NCBI GenBank assembly: GCA_947472765.1
Contig: CANJCM010000048.1
Coordinates: 1-37,255, forward strand
Source: Opitutia bacterium
Lineage (GTDB): Bacteria > Verrucomicrobiota > Verrucomicrobiia > Opitutales > Opitutaceae
DNA: 37,255 nt
Direction: 5' to 3'
Numbering within the stretch: position 1 is the stretch's first letter; each line of letters begins with the position of its first letter. This document shows, piece by piece, positions 8,891 through 16,596 of this stretch. Position numbers and translations under genes: made by a program. The notes beneath the pieces were generated by a model. It did no database searches, had not been told where the DNA came from, and worked only from the letters and a program-made list of their open reading frames with translations.

Positions 8891-9550
8891 ATGTCACACT
8901 CCGCCGAAGAAATCAGCCGCCTGAAGGAAAGTCTGCTCGCCATGGCCAGCCACGCCGAGTCCGCGGTCGCCCGCGCCATGCGGGCGCTCGTCGAGCGGGA
9001 CGATGCCCTCGCGCGGCAGGTGCAGGAGGACGACAACATCCTCGACCGCTATGAAATCGAGATCGACGAGGCCGCGATTCACATCCTGACCAAGGCGCCG
9101 CTCGCGACCGATCTCCGGCTCACGACCGTGGCGATGAAGATTTCCCAGAATCTCGAGCGGGTGGGGGACGAGGCGGTGACCATTGCCCGCCGGGCCATCG
9201 ACCTCGGGGCCGAGCCGCAGCTCAAGCCGTACGTCGACCTGCCGCGGATGGCGACGATGTCGCTCGAAATGCTGCGCGACGCAATTTCCGCCTTTATCAA
9301 CCGGGAGACGGACAAGGCCCGTGCCGTCGTGCCGCGCGACACGGATGTCGACAATCTGAACCGTCAGCTGCACCGCGAGCTCTCGAGCTACATGGTCGAA
9401 CGGCCCACGACGATCACGCGCTGCCTGCACTTGATGGTCATCTCCAAGAGCCTCGAGCGCATCGCGGACCATGCCACGAACATCGCCGAGGAGGTCGTGT
9501 ACCTCTACGAGGCGAAGGACATCCGGCACGCCGGAACCAAGTCGGAATGA
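8891..9550 (+). CDS. phoU: Phosphate signalling regulator PhoU
   Basis: PhoU links the Pst transporter to PhoR and keeps the Pho regulon off when phosphate is plentiful. The 219-residue all-helical protein shows the two repeated PhoU three-helix bundles. Metal-binding-type motifs appear in each half: NLERVGDEAVTIARRAI near residue 92 and SLERIADHATNIAEEVVYLY near residue 190. The opening helix KESLLAMASHAESAVARAMR also fits. Length is normal for the family. The phoU stop overlaps the phoB start by 4 nt (ATGA), so regulator synthesis is coupled to PhoU synthesis. Confidence 0.95.
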   Translation: MSHSAEEISRLKESLLAMASHAESAVARAMRALVERDDALARQVQEDDNILDRYEIEIDEAAIHILTKAPLATDLRLTTVAMKISQNLERVGDEAVTIARRAIDLGAEPQLKPYVDLPRMATMSLEMLRDAISAFINRETDKARAVVPRDTDVDNLNRQLHRELSSYMVERPTTITRCLHLMVISKSLERIADHATNIAEEVVYLYEAKDIRHAGTKSE

Positions 9551-10233
9551 AGCAGAAAATTCTCGTCGTCGACGATGAGCCGGACGCGCTCGAAATCCTG
9601 GCCTTCAAGCTGAAGGAGGCGGGCTACGCGCCCCTGCTCGCCAAGGACGGCGCCCGGGCCATCACCCTCGCCCGCGACGAGCGGCCGGCGCTGATCGTGC
9701 TGGATCTGATGCTGCCCGAGGTCGACGGACTCGAGGTCTGCAAGATTTTGCGGCAGGATCCCGGCACCTCCGGGATTCCGATTATCATGCTCACCGCCCG
9801 CGCGACCGAAATGGACCGCGTGATTGGGCTCGAGCTGGGCGCCGACGACTACGTCACGAAGCCCTTCAGTCCGCGCGAACTCGTCCTGCGAATCAAGAAG
9901 CTGCTCGGGCGCGTGAAGGCCTCCGAGGAGCCCGTGGCGCACCTGCGCTTTCCGCTGCTCGAGATCGACGTGCCCAAGCATCAGGTGAACGTGGCGGGCA
10001 CAGTGGTGTCGCTCACGGCCACGGAATTCAAGCTCCTCGAACTGCTGGCGCGGCGGCGCGGCCGGGTGCAGACGCGCGATCGGCTGCTCCAGGATGTCTG
10101 GGGTTACGACAACCCGATCGACAGCCGCACCGTCGACACGCACATGCGCCGGCTGCGCGAGAAGATTGGCCAGGCGGCCGACTATCTGGAGACGATCCGT
10201 GGCGTGGGCTACCGTTTCAAGGCGGAGGACTGA
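9547..10233 (+). CDS. phoB: Phosphate regulon response regulator PhoB
   Basis: A 228-residue OmpR/PhoB-type response regulator. The receiver domain (1-120) has the acidic pair D9/D10, the phospho-acceptor D53 (LIVLDLMLPEVDG), the conserved T in MLTAR and K in YVTKPFSPRELVLR. The C-terminal winged helix (about 130-228) has SLTATEFKLLELLARRRGRV and the recognition segment DSRTVDTHMRRLREKIG, ending in TIRGVGYRFK. It is predicted to bind the 11-bp direct repeats seen at 1288-1388 and 12030-12056. Its place between phoU and a histidine kinase in a pst cluster makes the PhoB identity secure beyond sequence family alone. Confidence 0.93.
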   Translation: MKQKILVVDDEPDALEILAFKLKEAGYAPLLAKDGARAITLARDERPALIVLDLMLPEVDGLEVCKILRQDPGTSGIPIIMLTARATEMDRVIGLELGADDYVTKPFSPRELVLRIKKLLGRVKASEEPVAHLRFPLLEIDVPKHQVNVAGTVVSLTATEFKLLELLARRRGRVQTRDRLLQDVWGYDNPIDSRTVDTHMRRLREKIGQAADYLETIRGVGYRFKAED

Positions 10234-10313
10234 AGGTGGGGAGCCGGGCCTGGTCCGGCCTGCATCGTGTCTCGCCAAGCTCAGACCCTCCTCCTTGAGT
10301 CGCTGAATCAGCC

Positions 10314-11495
10314 ATGACCGCCGGCGGTGCCATTCTTTTCCTGCTTTTAGTCGCGGCCCTGGGCCTGGCCTGGTGGTTGCACAGCCGCCTGGAGGCGGCG
10401 CAATCACGCCATGAGCGTGAACTGGCGGAGGAACGCGCGCGCCACGCCACGGCCCTGCATGAGCAAACGTCCCGCATGGAGGCGATGCTCGATGGCATGA
10501 TCGAGGGACTCGTGGTGCTCGACGGGCGCGGCCGGATTGCGCGCGCGAACCGCGCGGCCGAAGCCATGTTCAGCTTCTCCCGCATGATGATCGGCGGCAC
10601 GCTGCTCCAGGCGATCCGCAACCATGAGGTCGCGGCACTGGCCGCGCGGGCGGCGGCCGGGACGACTGCGATCGAACACGAGGTGCGGCTCGAGGGCACC
10701 AAGCCGCGAATCCTGCAGGTGAGCGCGGTCGCGCTGCGCGATCCCAATGGCGCCACCACGGGTGCGGTGCTCGTCTTTCACGAGGTGACGCGGCTGCGGG
10801 AACTCGAGGCCATGCGCCAGGACTTCGTCGCAAACGTCAGCCATGAGCTGCGGACGCCCCTCTCGCTGATCAAGAGCGCGGCGGAAACCCTGATCGACGG
10901 CGGACGTAACGATCCTGCAATCACTACCCGCTTCCTTGAGATCATCGACAAGCATGCGACCCGGCTGAACCTGCTGATCGACGATCTCTTGCTGCTCGCG
11001 CGGCTCGATTCGGGGCGCGTCGAGTTGAAATTCCAGCCGGTGGCTCTGCGGCCCGCGGCCCAGGAGGCGCTGCAGGATGCGGCTCTGGCGGCCCGCTCCC
11101 GGAACGTCACCCTCGAAAACCAGATGCCGGCGGAGGTCGTCGTGCGCGGTGATCCCGAGCGGCTGCACCAGGTGCTGACCAACCTGATCGACAATGCGAT
11201 CAAGTACGGTCGTATCGATGGCCGTGTGGTCGTAGCCGGCCGCTTGCTGCCGTCCGGCGGGGCCGAATTCTCCGTCCGCGACGACGGGCCCGGCATCCCG
11301 CCCGAGGCGCTCGCGCGGATTTTTGAACGCTTCTACCGGGTCGACAAGGCGCGGTCGCGCGAGCAGGGCGGCACCGGCCTCGGCCTCGCGATCGTCAAGA
11401 ACGTGGTGCAGGCCCATGACGGCGAAGTCCGCGTCGAGAGCGCGCCCGGCGCCGGCACGGAGTTCATCATCACGCTGCCCGCGGCGGCAAAATAG
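10314..11495 (+). CDS. phoR: Phosphate regulon sensor histidine kinase PhoR
   Basis: A 393-residue membrane kinase expected to phosphorylate PhoB under phosphate limitation. One N-terminal membrane segment (AILFLLLVAALGLAWWL) is followed by a charged coiled coil (about 25-60) and a PAS domain (about 55-160: GMIEGLVVLDGRGRIARANR). There is no periplasmic sensor domain, as expected for PhoR, which senses through PstSCAB-PhoU. The dimerisation domain has the phospho-acceptor His177 in FVANVSHELRTPLSLIKSA. The ATPase domain has the N box (HQVLTNLIDNAIKYG), G1 (VRDDGPGIP), F box (FERFYRVD) and G2 (GGTGLGLAIVKNVV). It starts 80 bp after phoB without an obvious terminator. The ATG at 10314 directly precedes the membrane segment. 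Confidence 0.92.
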   Translation: MTAGGAILFLLLVAALGLAWWLHSRLEAAQSRHERELAEERARHATALHEQTSRMEAMLDGMIEGLVVLDGRGRIARANRAAEAMFSFSRMMIGGTLLQAIRNHEVAALAARAAAGTTAIEHEVRLEGTKPRILQVSAVALRDPNGATTGAVLVFHEVTRLRELEAMRQDFVANVSHELRTPLSLIKSAAETLIDGGRNDPAITTRFLEIIDKHATRLNLLIDDLLLLARLDSGRVELKFQPVALRPAAQEALQDAALAARSRNVTLENQMPAEVVVRGDPERLHQVLTNLIDNAIKYGRIDGRVVVAGRLLPSGGAEFSVRDDGPGIPPEALARIFERFYRVDKARSREQGGTGLGLAIVKNVVQAHDGEVRVESAPGAGTEFIITLPAAAK

Positions 11496-11526
11496 CGCGG
11501 CCTTGTTTTCCCTGCCGTCCCTCCTG

Positions 11527-11554
11527 CCCTGGAGGGCGGGTGCCCTCAACCGCC
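11527..11554 (+). repeat. GGAGGG-family hairpin
   Basis: CCCTGGAGGGCGGGTG... with partner ...CAACCGCC, the same family as the pairs at 1077/1152 and 30256/30334. It lies 32 bp after the phoR stop and could act as a weak 3'-end structure for the Pho transcript. There is no T-run. Confidence 0.5.
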
Positions 11555-11656
11555 GAGTTCCTTCGACGGAGGGAATGGACAGTGCTCTTCTGCAATCGGA
11601 GTGATTTGAGCCTGAAGCTAGGAATTCAGGAATCGAACTCCAACCGATTCAGCCGC

Positions 11657-11761
11657 TGTCATTCTGAGCGCAGCGAAGAATCCATGCTCTCGAGGTAAGT
11701 GCCTGTGTGGATGACCAAGCCTGTCGCTGCGCTCGGTAACTTCGCTGCGCTCAGAATGACA
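11657..11761. repeat. TGTCATTCTGAGCGC inverted-repeat element, empty form
   Basis: The left arm 11657-11677 and right arm 11741-11761 are perfect 21-bp inverted complements, starting TGTCATTCTGAGCGC. They are separated by 63 bp without a gene. The same arms flank the GIY-YIG gene at 36427-36988. When translated, this repeat gives the widespread spurious peptide HSERSEE. Confidence 0.75.
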
Positions 11762-11816
11762 GGGTATTCACACAGTCTGGTGAGCGAGTGGGCGAGTACG
11801 TTGTCGCAGACTGCTT

Positions 11817-11915
11817 GGATTCCGAAGTTGGCCTCGTAGCCCGCGGCGTGAGCAGCGGGACAACATTAAGCGAAGCGATCGAGAAGTCCCTGTCCTCACG
11901 GACAGGGCCACGAAG
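11817..11915. repeat. BIME-like two-hairpin repeat, copy 2
   Basis: GTAG then stem CCCGCGGC/GCAGCGGG with loop GTGA (one stem mismatch), then stem CCCTGTCC/GGACAGGG with loop TCAC followed by CCAC. A further GC-rich dyad of the GTAGGGGCGC type follows at about 11930-11956 in reverse orientation. The whole 11496-12029 interval holds repeats and no gene. Confidence 0.8.
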
Positions 11916-12029
11916 AATCGGCAAGACAGCAGGCGCGCGCACGAGGCGCGCCCCTGCGAAATGCGGCTCGAAGTGCGGAACGAAGCGGGCAGCGGGATGA
12001 GCGTAGGGCCTGCGGTTCTTCGCCCGATT

Positions 12030-12056
12030 GTAACGTGAGCGCCACGTGATCGGCAC
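12030..12056 (+). promoter_or_regulatory. Pho box array upstream of the lipid-remodelling operon
   Basis: GTAAC at 12030, GCCAC at 12041 and GGCAC at 12052, with exact 11-bp steps. This matches the spacing and core variants of the array before the porin. It ends 40 bp before the GTG start of the first operon gene. An upstream in-frame ATG at 12046 lies inside the array and is therefore unlikely to be used. Confidence 0.68.
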
Positions 12057-12096
12057 CCGCTCATGTTCTTCTGTGGGCGGTCTTTCGCACCGTCCC

Positions 12097-13257
12097 GTGA
12101 AAATCGCCCTCGTCACCGAAACCTTTCCGCCGGAAATCAACGGCGTGGCCATGACGTTTGGCGTGATCGTGCGCCAGCTCGGCAGCCGCGGGCATCAGGT
12201 GACGGTGTATCGGCCGCGCCGTGACGATCTGCCGGCGGGAGAAACGCATCCCGAATTCACCGAGGTGCCGATGCCGGGCATCCCGATTCCGCGCTACCCG
12301 CAATTGCGCCTGGGCTTTCCGGCGGCGGGGCGGCTCCGGCGCTGGTGGAGCGAGGACCGTCCGGACTTGGTGCACGTGGCGACCGAGGGGCCGCTCGGCG
12401 CCTCGGCGGTGACCGCGGCGCGCGCGCTCGGAGTGCCGGTGACCTCGAGCTTTCACACCAACTTCCACGCCTACACCCGGCATTACGGTTTCGGACTGGC
12501 GCACCGGCCGGTGCTCGCCTGGCTGCGCCACGTGCACAATCGCACGCGGCGGACCTTCGCCCCGACCCCGGAGTTGTGCGAGGAGCTGACCGCCCTCGGC
12601 TTTCGGGACGTGGCCCTGCTTTCCCGCGGGATCGACACCTGGCAGTTTCATCCCGTCCGGCGGGCCGAGGAGCTGAGGGCGAAGTGGGGCGCCGGGCCCG
12701 ACGATCCGGTGGTGATTCATGCCGGACGGATGGCGGCCGAGAAAAACTACGGGCTGCTCGCCCGCACCTACGCCGCCATGCAGCAGGCGAATCCGCGCTG
12801 CCGGTTCGTGCTTGTGGGCGACGGACCCCTGCGCGTCCGGCTGCAGCGCGAGCATCCGGGCTGGATCTTCACGGGCTTCATTTCCCGGGCCGATCTGGCC
12901 CGCCACTATGCCTCGGCGGACATCTACGTTCATGCCAGCCTCACGGAGACTTTCGGCAACGTCCTGACCGAGGCCATGGCCAGCGGGTTGGCGGTCACGG
13001 GTTTCAACTACGCCGCCGCGCGCCAGTTCATCCGTCATGGGGCGAACGGCCTGGTGGCGGACTGCGAACAGCCCGAGACGCTGATCGACACGGCGGTCTA
13101 TCTCGCCACCGACCCGCTGCTGCGCGCGCAGATCCGGCCGGCCGCCCGCGCGGCGACGGAGCACCAGTCGTGGGACCAAATCATCGCCCGGTTCGAGGCC
13201 GATCTCCTCCAGGTCGCAGGTGCGCCGAGTTCCTGCCCGGAACCGGTCCTGGCGTGA
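12097..13257 (+). CDS. GT4 glycosyltransferase, probably acting on diacylglycerol (glycolipid synthesis)
   Basis: A 386-residue GT-B fold enzyme of family GT4. The N-terminal acceptor domain opens with VKIALVTETFPPEINGVAMT and carries the SFHTNFHAYTRHYG motif common to SqdX/MgtA/PimB-type lipid glycosyltransferases. The C-terminal nucleotide-sugar domain has VIHAGRMAAEKNYGLLARTY, FVLVGDGPLR and the EX7E motif in SLTETFGNVLTEAMASG. The GTG at 12097 places the first beta strand at the N-terminus and leaves the Pho box free. It is the first of four genes overlapping by 4 nt, ending with a PlcP-like phospholipase C. In other bacteria PlcP is paired with a GT4 enzyme (Agt) that glycosylates the released diacylglycerol, and the same role is inferred. 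The sugar cannot be told; no sqdB is present to argue for sulfoquinovose. Confidence 0.8.
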   Translation: MKIALVTETFPPEINGVAMTFGVIVRQLGSRGHQVTVYRPRRDDLPAGETHPEFTEVPMPGIPIPRYPQLRLGFPAAGRLRRWWSEDRPDLVHVATEGPLGASAVTAARALGVPVTSSFHTNFHAYTRHYGFGLAHRPVLAWLRHVHNRTRRTFAPTPELCEELTALGFRDVALLSRGIDTWQFHPVRRAEELRAKWGAGPDDPVVIHAGRMAAEKNYGLLARTYAAMQQANPRCRFVLVGDGPLRVRLQREHPGWIFTGFISRADLARHYASADIYVHASLTETFGNVLTEAMASGLAVTGFNYAAARQFIRHGANGLVADCEQPETLIDTAVYLATDPLLRAQIRPAARAATEHQSWDQIIARFEADLLQVAGAPSSCPEPVLA

Positions 13258-14450
13258 GTGCCCGCATCCTGATTCTCACCGCGGGATTCGGCGAGGGCCA
13301 CAATGCCGCCGCGCGCGCGCTGGCGGCCGCCTGCGACGCCCGCGAGGGTCCCGGCACCGCCCGCATCGTGGATGCGTTTGCCCTCGCCTCGCCCCGACTC
13401 AATGCCGTCGCGCGCTCGACCTATGTCGCCCTGATAACCCGGGCGCCCGGGCTGTGGAGCGCGGTCTACCGCTGGCTGGATTGCTCGCCCTCCGCTGATC
13501 GCGTGATGGCTCTGCTCGCCCGCGAACGCCGGGTCCTGCTGGACGTGATCGACCGGGAGCGACCGCGGATCATCTGCAGCACCTATCCGGTGTACGCCTT
13601 TCTCCTCCGGCAGCTCGCTGCGGCCGGCCACCGGCTTCCTCCGCACTACAATGTCGTCACCGACTCGATCAGCATCAACTCGCTCTGGTGGCGTGCGGGC
13701 GCGGCCGGCTGGTTCGTGCCCAATCCCGAAAGCGGCGAGGTGATGATCGCGGCGAAGGTGCCGGCGGAGAAGATTCACGTGCTCGGCTTTCCCGTGACCT
13801 CGCATTTCGCGGATCACGGGGCGGGCGTGACGCCCGGGGCAATTTCGGCCGGATGTCCGCCGCGCGTGCTGTGCATCGTGAACTCGGGCACTCCGGCCGC
13901 CGCGGAGATCGCGCGTCGCATCCTGACTGACACCGACTGGGAGGTGACCTGCACCGTGGGAAGAAACTCCGCGCTTGAGGCCGAGCTCATGCGGCTCGCG
14001 CTCCGCCGCCGGCCGCCGACCCGCATCCTTGGCTGGACGGATCAAATTCCCCAACTGCTGCTCACGCATCATGTGGTCGTGACGAAGGCGGGAGGCGCCA
14101 CGACGCAGGAGGCGCTGGCGGCCCGTTGTCCGATGATCGTGAACCAGATCGTGCCGGGGCAGGAGGAGGGCAACTATGAGCTGCTGCGCCGCCATGGCAT
14201 CGGCGCCCTGGCCGAGACGCCGGCCGCGGTGCTGGCCGCCTTGCGCGGGGCGTTTGCCAACGATGGCGCGGTCTGGCGCGAGTGGCGGCAGGCGATTGCC
14301 GTTTTGCACCGGCCGGAAGCGGCGGCGGAGATTGCCGGATTCCTGCTTCGCCATTCCGGGTCCACGGTCGCCGGCGTGACGAAGGCCGGGCCGGCCGCGC
14401 TGCCCGACCTGGTGCCCGCGACGGTCTCACCGACGGGAGCCCGCGGGTGA
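13254..14450 (+). CDS. MGDG-synthase-like GT28 glycosyltransferase
   Basis: A 398-residue GT-B enzyme resembling plant and bacterial monogalactosyldiacylglycerol synthases and processive diglucosyl-DAG synthases. The N-terminal motif SARILILTAGFGEGHNAAAR corresponds to the GxGHxxAA signature. The C-terminal donor site has ILGWTDQIPQLLLTHHVVVT followed by KAGGATTQEALAARCPMIVN and PGQEEGNYELL, the GT28 pattern KxGxxTxxEAL...PGQEEGN. These enzymes move galactose or glucose from a UDP-sugar to diacylglycerol. The GTG start at 13254 overlaps the GT4 stop (GTGA) and the stop overlaps the kinase start in the same way, so the genes are tightly coupled. With GT4 it could build mono- and diglycosyl lipids, or the two may act separately on DAG. 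Confidence 0.82.
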   Translation: MSARILILTAGFGEGHNAAARALAAACDAREGPGTARIVDAFALASPRLNAVARSTYVALITRAPGLWSAVYRWLDCSPSADRVMALLARERRVLLDVIDRERPRIICSTYPVYAFLLRQLAAAGHRLPPHYNVVTDSISINSLWWRAGAAGWFVPNPESGEVMIAAKVPAEKIHVLGFPVTSHFADHGAGVTPGAISAGCPPRVLCIVNSGTPAAAEIARRILTDTDWEVTCTVGRNSALEAELMRLALRRRPPTRILGWTDQIPQLLLTHHVVVTKAGGATTQEALAARCPMIVNQIVPGQEEGNYELLRRHGIGALAETPAAVLAALRGAFANDGAVWREWRQAIAVLHRPEAAAEIAGFLLRHSGSTVAGVTKAGPAALPDLVPATVSPTGARG

Positions 14451-15376
14451 AGACGCGCTTCATTTTTAATCCCAATTCCGGCCGGAACCGTCGGCGCACG
14501 TGGCTCGCCGGGTCGATCCGGGATTTCATCGCCTTGCGCGGCCTCGACGCCGACGTCGCGATCACGGAAGGGCCGGGGCACGCGACGGTCCTGGCGGAGG
14601 AGGCGGTGCGGCAGGAATGCGGGATCGTCGTGGCCGTCGGTGGCGATGGCACAATGAACGAGGTCGCGCAGGCGCTGGTGGGAACCCGGGCGGCACTCGC
14701 CCTCGTGCCGTGCGGCTCGGGCAACGGACTCGCCCTGCATCTCGGACTCCCTCTCGCCACGACCGCGGCGCTGCACCTCGCCGCGGGTGGCGAGGGGCGG
14801 ATTGCGGCGATCGACACCGGCGTCGCGAACGGGCACCCCTTCTTCAATGCGATGGGCCTCGGGCTCGATGCCGAGGTCAGCCACCGCTTCAACCGGCTGA
14901 CCCGCCGCGGGCTGCCGGCGTATGCCCGCGTGGCATTCGGCGCCCTCCGCTCGCTGCGGGGCGAAACGTACACGATCACCAACGGGGCGACCCACGAGAC
15001 GATGGACGCCTTGCTGGTCGCCGTCGCGAACTCCGACCAGTACGGCAACAATGCGCGCATCGCCCCCGGTGCGCGGGTCGACGATGGCAGCCTTGACCTG
15101 GTGGCCGTGCGCCCGGTCGGTCTGCCGGGAGCGTGCGGCCTCGCCCTGCGACTTTTTCTTGGCGGCTTTGATCGCAGCGCGAAGGTGCGACGGCTGCGCG
15201 GCCCGCGCTTCCAGATCTCCCGCCGGGCCCCCGGGTTGATCCACACTGACGGCGAGACCCACGAGACGGATGCGATGGTCGTCATCGAGGTGCGGCCCCG
15301 CAGCCTGCGTCTCGTCGTTCCCGCCCGTTGTGCGGCCGTGGCCGCCCTGCCTTCTCCCGAACTTCAACTCACATGA
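14447..15376 (+). CDS. Diacylglycerol kinase family lipid kinase (YegS/DgkB type)
   Basis: A 309-residue soluble lipid kinase with the DAGK catalytic domain. KTRFIFNPNSGRNRRRTWLA starts the first strand, VVAVGGDGTMNEVAQALVG is the GGDGT nucleotide-binding motif near residue 65, and LVPCGSGNGLALHLGLP is the GSGN(D) motif. The C-terminal beta-sandwich includes NAMGLGLDAEVSHRFN, ARIAPGARVDDGSLDLVAVR and LIHTDGETHETDA, as expected for lipid or sphingoid-base kinases. It would phosphorylate diacylglycerol or a related lipid with ATP. Its presence in an operon that seems built to generate and glycosylate diacylglycerol is unexpected. It may return surplus DAG to phosphatidate or act on another lipid. 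The GTG at 14447 overlaps the previous stop. Confidence 0.85.
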   Translation: MKTRFIFNPNSGRNRRRTWLAGSIRDFIALRGLDADVAITEGPGHATVLAEEAVRQECGIVVAVGGDGTMNEVAQALVGTRAALALVPCGSGNGLALHLGLPLATTAALHLAAGGEGRIAAIDTGVANGHPFFNAMGLGLDAEVSHRFNRLTRRGLPAYARVAFGALRSLRGETYTITNGATHETMDALLVAVANSDQYGNNARIAPGARVDDGSLDLVAVRPVGLPGACGLALRLFLGGFDRSAKVRRLRGPRFQISRRAPGLIHTDGETHETDAMVVIEVRPRSLRLVVPARCAAVAALPSPELQLT

Positions 15377-16173
15377 AACTGCACGTCCGAACGGTGATCA
15401 TCTCCGACGTCCACCTGGGTACGTCGGACTCGAAGGTGAACGAAGTGAATCACTTTCTCCGTCACGTCCGCTGCGCCAAGTTGATCCTCAACGGCGACAT
15501 CATCGACGGCTGGCAGCTCACCCGCAGCGGGCAGTGGCAGAAGCCACACACGCGCTTCGTGCGAATTGTCCTGAAGATGATGGAGAAGAAGGACACCGAG
15601 GTCGTGTACCTGCGCGGCAACCACGACGATGTCCTGGCTTCCTTTCTTCCGCTCGACTTCGAGAACCTGCGCATCGTCGAGGACCACGTCCACGAGGGCC
15701 CGGCGGGACGCTACCTCGTTCTGCATGGCGATGTCTTCGACGTCGTGACCAAGAATTTCGTCTTCCTCGCGCACCTTGGCGACTGGGGCTACCGCGCGCT
15801 GCTGGGCATCAACCGGCTCTATAATGTATGGCGGAGCTGGCGCGGCCTGAAGTACTGGTCGCTCAGCCGCGCGATCAAGGCCCGGGTGAAGAAGGCCGTG
15901 AACCACGTCTCGAACTTCGAGGAACACATCGCGCGGCTCGCCCGGGAGCGGGGCTGCATTGGCGTGATGTGCGGGCATATTCATACCGCGGCCGACAAGC
16001 GCATTGGCGATATTCATTATCTGAACAGCGGCGACTGGGTCGAATCGATGACCGCGGTGGTGGAACACTGGGACGGCCGGTACGAGCTGATCGAGTTTAC
16101 GCAGTTTGTGCAGCAGTACCCGATGGCGCGGGAAGTGCCCGAAGACTCGCCCGAGGAGTTGGTGGCAAAGTAG
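15373..16173 (+). CDS. plcP: PlcP-like phospholipase C (metallophosphoesterase) of phosphate-starvation lipid remodelling
   Basis: A 266-residue calcineurin-like phosphoesterase. The metal-binding motifs run in order: IISDVHLGTSDSKVNE (DxH), LILNGDIIDGWQL (GDxxD), VYLRGNHDDVLAS (GNHD), LVLHGDVFDVV and GVMCGHIHTAADK (GHxH). The region HLGDWGYRALLGINRLYN, the YWSLSRAIKARVKKAVNHVS stretch and YLNSGDWVESMTAVVEHWDG matches the PlcP group. PlcP hydrolyses phosphatidylcholine, -ethanolamine or -glycerol to diacylglycerol when phosphate is scarce, releasing the phosphate head group. The distant relative LpxH (UDP-diacylglucosamine hydrolase) is the main alternative. The two upstream glycosyltransferases and the Pho box argue for PlcP. 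The ATG at 15373 overlaps the kinase stop (ATGA). Confidence 0.84.
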   Translation: MKLHVRTVIISDVHLGTSDSKVNEVNHFLRHVRCAKLILNGDIIDGWQLTRSGQWQKPHTRFVRIVLKMMEKKDTEVVYLRGNHDDVLASFLPLDFENLRIVEDHVHEGPAGRYLVLHGDVFDVVTKNFVFLAHLGDWGYRALLGINRLYNVWRSWRGLKYWSLSRAIKARVKKAVNHVSNFEEHIARLARERGCIGVMCGHIHTAADKRIGDIHYLNSGDWVESMTAVVEHWDGRYELIEFTQFVQQYPMAREVPEDSPEELVAK

Positions 16174-16193
16174 GTCGACGCCGACGCGCGAAC

Positions 16194-16220
16194 GACACGG
16201 TGACGTTGGCGAATTGTCAC
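16194..16220 (+). promoter_or_regulatory. Degenerate Pho-box-like repeat
   Basis: GACAC at 16194, GTTGG at 16205 and GTCAC at 16216 sit at exact 11-bp steps, 85 bp before a small gene. The middle unit is poor, so this is a weak candidate. Confidence 0.3.
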
Positions 16221-16304
16221 GCCCGACCCCTTGTCAGTCGCCTCCGGGCCGGCACCTTCTTGAGACACTTCGCTGTCCAACTTTCGAACCCGCTTTCCCT
16301 CGTG

Positions 16305-16511
16305 ATGACCATGCTCTCCCTTTCCGCCGCCCGGCGGATGCCGTCGGTCGAAGTGCCGGCCGACGTCGGATCGGATCCGCTCCTCCAACTGCAACTGCGG
16401 GTGGCGCGACGCGCGGATGAGGTGGCGCGGGAGTCGGCCTCCGCGCCGGGACTGGAGTGGATGGCGTGGATCCAGGCCGAGCGCGAAGTGTTCACGGGAC
16501 TCGAATTGTAA
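16305..16511 (+). CDS. Small DUF2934-like protein
   Basis: A 68-residue frame starting MTMLSLSAARRMPSVEV and ending in RRADEVARESASAPGLEWMA followed by WIQAEREVFTGLEL. The second half resembles DUF2934-type small helical proteins, which show a pattern of RAxELaxxxG...WLxAERE. Their function is unknown. A GTG one codon earlier or an ATG two codons later could also serve as start. It follows plcP by 131 bp and may have its own weak Pho-box-like site at 16194-16220. Opposite-strand frames here are shadows. I rate it as a probable real gene because of the C-terminal motif. Confidence 0.5.
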   Translation: MTMLSLSAARRMPSVEVPADVGSDPLLQLQLRVARRADEVARESASAPGLEWMAWIQAEREVFTGLEL

Positions 16512-16596
16512 CAATCCCCGGGTTGCCCGCGGGAAGGAAGTGGCTTTGGGATGTCCGGGGGCGCCAATGCCTGGCGCCGTTCAGCCCCAATACCCC

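Noticed and set aside
12046-12096. Upstream ATG start for the GT4 gene
   Set aside because: The added 17 residues are not protein-like and lie in the Pho-box array; the GTG at 12097 fits the fold and leader.
12097-14450. Sulfoquinovosyl lipid (SQDG) synthesis by the GT4 enzyme
   Set aside because: SqdX-like motifs are shared by many lipid GT4 enzymes, and no sqdB-like UDP-sulfoquinovose synthase is present.
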